Assembly: GCA_010645155.1 (NCBI GenBank)
Contig: JAAGOF010000323.1
Coordinates: forward strand, 20,630 to 84,629
Source: Tigriopus japonicus
Taxonomy: Eukaryota > Arthropoda > Copepoda > Harpacticoida > Harpacticidae
Length of the DNA stretch: 64,000 nucleotides
Direction: 5' to 3'
The translations under genes were made by a program, and so were the position numbers. Positions 61,208 to 64,000 of the stretch are shown in pieces (the first letter of the stretch is position 1; the number at the start of each line of letters is the position of its first letter). The notes beneath the pieces are model-generated. The model was not told the origin of the DNA. It saw nothing but the letters and a program-made list of their open reading frames with translations, and did no database searches.

Positions 61208-61405
61208 TGGACAAATTTTTAAATACTATTCCTGATCAACCCTCTATTCAAGGGTTGTACAGATCTGCCAACAATAACTCATTGTTGGATCAAATTTCAT
61301 ATAAACGTTAATTATATCAAATATCATATTCATTATTTCTCTGTACAGGGAATCCCATTCCTATTATAAAAAAATCCGCAACCCAAGAAAAAAAATTGCA
61401 AAAAA
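61208..61405 (+). mobile_element. 3'-end fragment of non-LTR family A, plus orientation
   Basis: It matches the end of the ORF and 3' UTR of the 42765 copy: 'aatactattcctgatcaacc', 'agatctgccaacaataactc', 'atttcatataaacgttaatta' and 'acagggaatcccattcc', ending in an A-rich tail. Confidence 0.78.
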
Positions 61406-61654
61406 ACTGTGTTTTTAACTAATTTATGGCCATAGGATTTTTTCACGTTTGTGTGATATTTGTCATTTTGGATTGTTGGTGTTATTAAATTGGTTCCGAA
61501 TCCCTTTTCTAAAGGTTATTTATACCCACAGACAGAAAAAGGTCAAACTAATATAAGTTTATTTGCTGCCAAGAGACAAAAGATGGCAATTTTTAGCCCT
61601 ATAAGTCTGGAATCAACAAACCAGACCCTAAAATCAAAATGAAACATGAAATGT

Positions 61655-61850
61655 ATTATTATAGTTTCAATAATTAATGTTTATATGAAATTTGATCTAC
61701 CAACAGTAACTCATTGGTAGATCAAATTTCATATAAACATTAATTATTGAAACTATAATAATGATTAACTCTCTTTACAGGGAATACAGGGAATCCCATT
61801 CTTTGTAGCGGTATTGAAAAATCCGCCCCCCCCCCCAAGCAAATGCCCCC
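61655..61850. repeat. Palindrome of two opposed family A 3' UTR fragments
   Basis: Positions 61655-61703 and 61714-61762 are perfect 49-base inverted repeats around a 10-base spacer. Each arm is the 3' UTR segment just after the family A ORF. The right arm continues through 'gggaatcccattctttg' to a C12 run near 61830. The two arms together could extrude as a hairpin. Confidence 0.88.
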
Positions 61851-62082
61851 CGGAAACATGATTTTACTTGCATTTCGAAGAACATTTCATTCAATTTTAT
61901 CAATTACGAAAATAAGGAGATCAAGAAATGAAAGTCGAAGGCCCCAGATGAAGACTAGATATAAATGGTGGAAATTGAACCACGTAACCACATGACCATT
62001 CCCCTTTTATCTGCTTTCGATTTTTGGTTGCTCTGATTTTGCAACAGCAAAAATAACAAATCAATAGATTCAAAATTACTTT

Positions 62083-62230
62083 AACGGACATAACAACCAC
62101 TTCAGCCCAAAATTTTTTATTCCAAAATTTTCATTTTTACAGCATTTCCAGTTTTCAAACCGGCGTTTTCCAAACATTGATTTGACTTCAGGTAGCCTCA
62201 TCGTCCCAAAAAATCAACCCCCTCCCAATA
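62083..62230 (+). repeat. Dispersed repeat, right copy (partner at 59041-59185)
   Basis: See the partner entry. Its position just beyond the retrotransposon cluster, in the same orientation, could mean that the cluster lies inside or between copies of one repeat. Confidence 0.55.
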
Positions 62231-62282
62231 AGTTATAAGATGATTTAAAAGAAAGTAGATAAGATTTAAAAGAGCTCTAATC

Positions 62283-62543
62283 CTACGAATGCTTTTTGCC
62301 AGCACAGAATATATGCTTGGACTTTATAATGGAGCCTCCTCCTCTTGAGGCAAATATGATGCTCTTGGCCAAAGCCATGACGATCAGATTGAAGACCTGT
62401 GGAGAGTACGATCGCTTCACCACGTGGACATGAATGATCCCAAGGGGATTAGCTTTCACACCACCAACGTTGAGTTTTGAGCTACTTGGACAGGAAGTTT
62501 GTGATCTATTTATCTGCTCCATCTTCTGAGGATACTGGTGCAT
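62283..62543 (-). CDS. Hypothetical 86-aa open frame, coding status uncertain
   Basis: It starts at an ATG two codons after an in-frame stop and is open to TAG at 62283. The composition is not low-complexity (it includes VKANPLGIIHVHVVKRS and KSKHIFCAGKK), but no domain is recognised, there is no signal peptide and no clear promoter. It could be one exon of a gene continuing outside the visible frame, a decayed exon, or chance. Confidence 0.22.
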   Translation of the reverse strand: MHQYPQKMEQINRSQTSCPSSSKLNVGGVKANPLGIIHVHVVKRSYSPQVFNLIVMALAKSIIFASRGGGSIIKSKHIFCAGKKHS

Positions 62544-62999
62544 CGCCTACGTTTTTTGACTTAAGTGAATAATATCTTTTGGGCCAGAATACTAAGAGGA
62601 TGACCACGCACTTTGATCTACGTAGTAGAAAATTGATCGAAGACCTTTGGCTTTTAAGGGCCTGAAACACGCAATGTTTCATCTAAAAGTCCGTTGATCG
62701 GCCTTACTTTGATCAGTATTCGTTTTAAAGTTCCAAGATTGATGAACTCATTAGTACCCCTCGAACTCGAACAAAAAGAAAACTGCTCTGATATTTTGAT
62801 GCTTTTAGGTGAGGGGGGATTTATTTTTCAAAAGTATTCCAAGTATCTTTTTTACCTAAAGTTCATGTTCAATCATGAACTGATGAACATTGTTGGGCCA
62901 AGTAGGTAGTGATGGAAACAATCCAATCTTCAATCATATTCACGATAAGTTGCCCAGCTAGGTCTGCCAATTAGCCTTCAGCGTCTATCATTTGTCGGT

Positions 63000-64000
63000 T
63001 GAATTCCATGAGGAAAAAGGCTTTCCTCTGAAGGTGAGCGCAAGTGGCACCCCTTGCTTTATTAGTCTTTGGCTCAGGGGCGCTATGTAGAAGGAACTTG
63101 CTTCTTGATTTTGCAAGATGTTGTACTATGTGAGGGGTGATGGCAAACCTAAAGTTAGCAACCTCGCGTGAGAAAGATTGAAAGATTGGTTTTTTCTAGA
63201 GCTCGATATTAGAAAGAGTACAATCATATCCAACGCCATCTAGTTGATTTGGCTCGCAACTGCTCGCCGTTCCCAAAAGAATGCAAAAGTACCCTCTAAG
63301 CTGAACAACTTTTCCAAAATATGAGAAGAAGGTGACAACTTTTGAGAAAGTAAAGGGCCCAGAACCTTAATGAAGGGGTCCAAAATGACCTATTAGTGTG
63401 TTTCAAATGATTCAAAGCTGAATTACTTGTAAAATTAAGTTTAAAACCTAAAAGACCAAGAGAAAAATGAATATCTCACCCCTCACTCTGATCAATGCTT
63501 TTCAGAGAAAACGTTCGCAATCAGGGCTCCTACCATAAAAATGTGTCAGATAGAATATTGATAGAGAGGAGAATGTTGAGTTTTCCTTTCTTCACCTTGC
63601 AACCCTGAAATTTTGAGTCAAGTCCTCCTTGTTTGTTCACTGGGCTCGGTGTGGAGAGCGAGAGCGAGAGAGCGAGAGCGAGAGAGAGCGAGCGAGAGAG
63701 AGAGAGAAAGCTGGCCCGGCCCAGCAATCCTATCTGTTCCCTTCTTAACAAGTGCCAGTACGCAAGCTGGGCAAGCCATCTGAAGCTAGCAAGCATTTGA
63801 CTGGACTCCCCTGCTGGCCACCACCAGCTACTCCTGTGATCTTGCATATCAAGGGGTAGGTGGGCAAGTTTAAATTGCAGTCAGGGGTGAAGTTAAGAGA
63901 GGAAGAAAATTCCCTGTGCTCTTTCTCAGCAATGACCATGACAGCCAAGCACAAGAGGGAAGAGAATTCAGCAGCCCTGCAATTTCATTTCCAATCACAT
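63000..64000. other. Right-end stretch without recognised gene
   Basis: Only short frames, several of them translating the GA repeat at 63653-63711. 'ccaacgccatctag' near 63229 recurs near 26769 ('caacgccatctag'), suggesting one more low-copy repeat. Confidence 0.4.
63653..63711 (+). repeat. GA-rich microsatellite
   Basis: Alternating GAGCGA and GAGAGA units over about 59 bases. Confidence 0.9.

Noticed and set aside
63530..63954. Two minus-strand frames across the GA microsatellite
   Set aside because: Much of the translation is Ser-Leu repeat from the microsatellite, and no domain was recognised.
1..64000. CRISPR arrays, operons, ribosome binding sites or prophage
   Set aside because: None seen. 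The window has spliced genes, TATA boxes and eukaryotic transposons, so prokaryotic features are not expected.

Overview
This window is animal nuclear DNA. Coding exons are split by GT-AG introns, gene density is low, and the non-coding part is full of transposon remnants. Gene content (a Src-type kinase, an SLC16-type transporter, a secreted CUB protein, a prohormone-like precursor), the short 59-80 bp introns beside very long ones, and the mix of non-LTR, Ty3/gypsy, mariner, hAT-like and SINE remnants suggest an arthropod, plausibly a crustacean such as a copepod. The taxonomic call is inference. No database was searched.

Layout. (1) 1-1047, minus strand: the first three coding exons of a Src-family-like tyrosine kinase (myristoylation site, SH3, SH2, start of the kinase lobe), running off the left edge. 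(2) 1.1-9.1 kb: no host gene recognised; a TA-flanked foldback element, a fragment of retrotransposon family A, and a non-LTR retrotransposon (family B) apparently inserted in a Ty3/gypsy pol remnant. (3) 9184-35152, plus strand: one four-exon monocarboxylate-transporter-like gene (SLC16, predicted 1091 aa) whose first intron is 20.6 kb. That intron holds diverged repeats and, on the opposite strand at 29474-30318, a complete five-exon gene for a small secreted CUB-domain protein. A tRNA-derived SINE lies in the next intron. (4) 35621-37648, minus strand: a complete four-coding-exon class II (metal-dependent) fructose-bisphosphate aldolase with a probable 5' UTR exon. This is unexpected in an animal. 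(5) 37.7-46 kb: a broken mariner transposase, two terminal-inverted-repeat elements and a 5'-truncated non-LTR copy with an intact reading frame in its surviving part. (6) 46085-55884, minus strand: two exons, 9.1 kb apart but phase-compatible, that together predict a 234-aa secreted precursor with six repeats of Tyr-Leu-Phe-Arg-Thr type flanked by basic cleavage sites. I do not recognise this family. It is the best candidate for a new biological system here. (7) 56.4-62.5 kb: a TA-flanked mariner-type element, a second broken mariner transposase, and a cluster of family A copies in opposite orientations around a 101-base assembly gap, with a tRNA-like SINE and a 49-bp-arm palindrome. (8) The last kilobase holds a GA microsatellite and no gene I can support.

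The genes do not form a pathway: they are a kinase for signalling, a transporter for small organic acids or related solutes, a glycolytic enzyme, and two secreted products. The structural points of interest are the antisense nested CUB gene, the fungal/bacterial-type aldolase, and the repeat-containing precursor.
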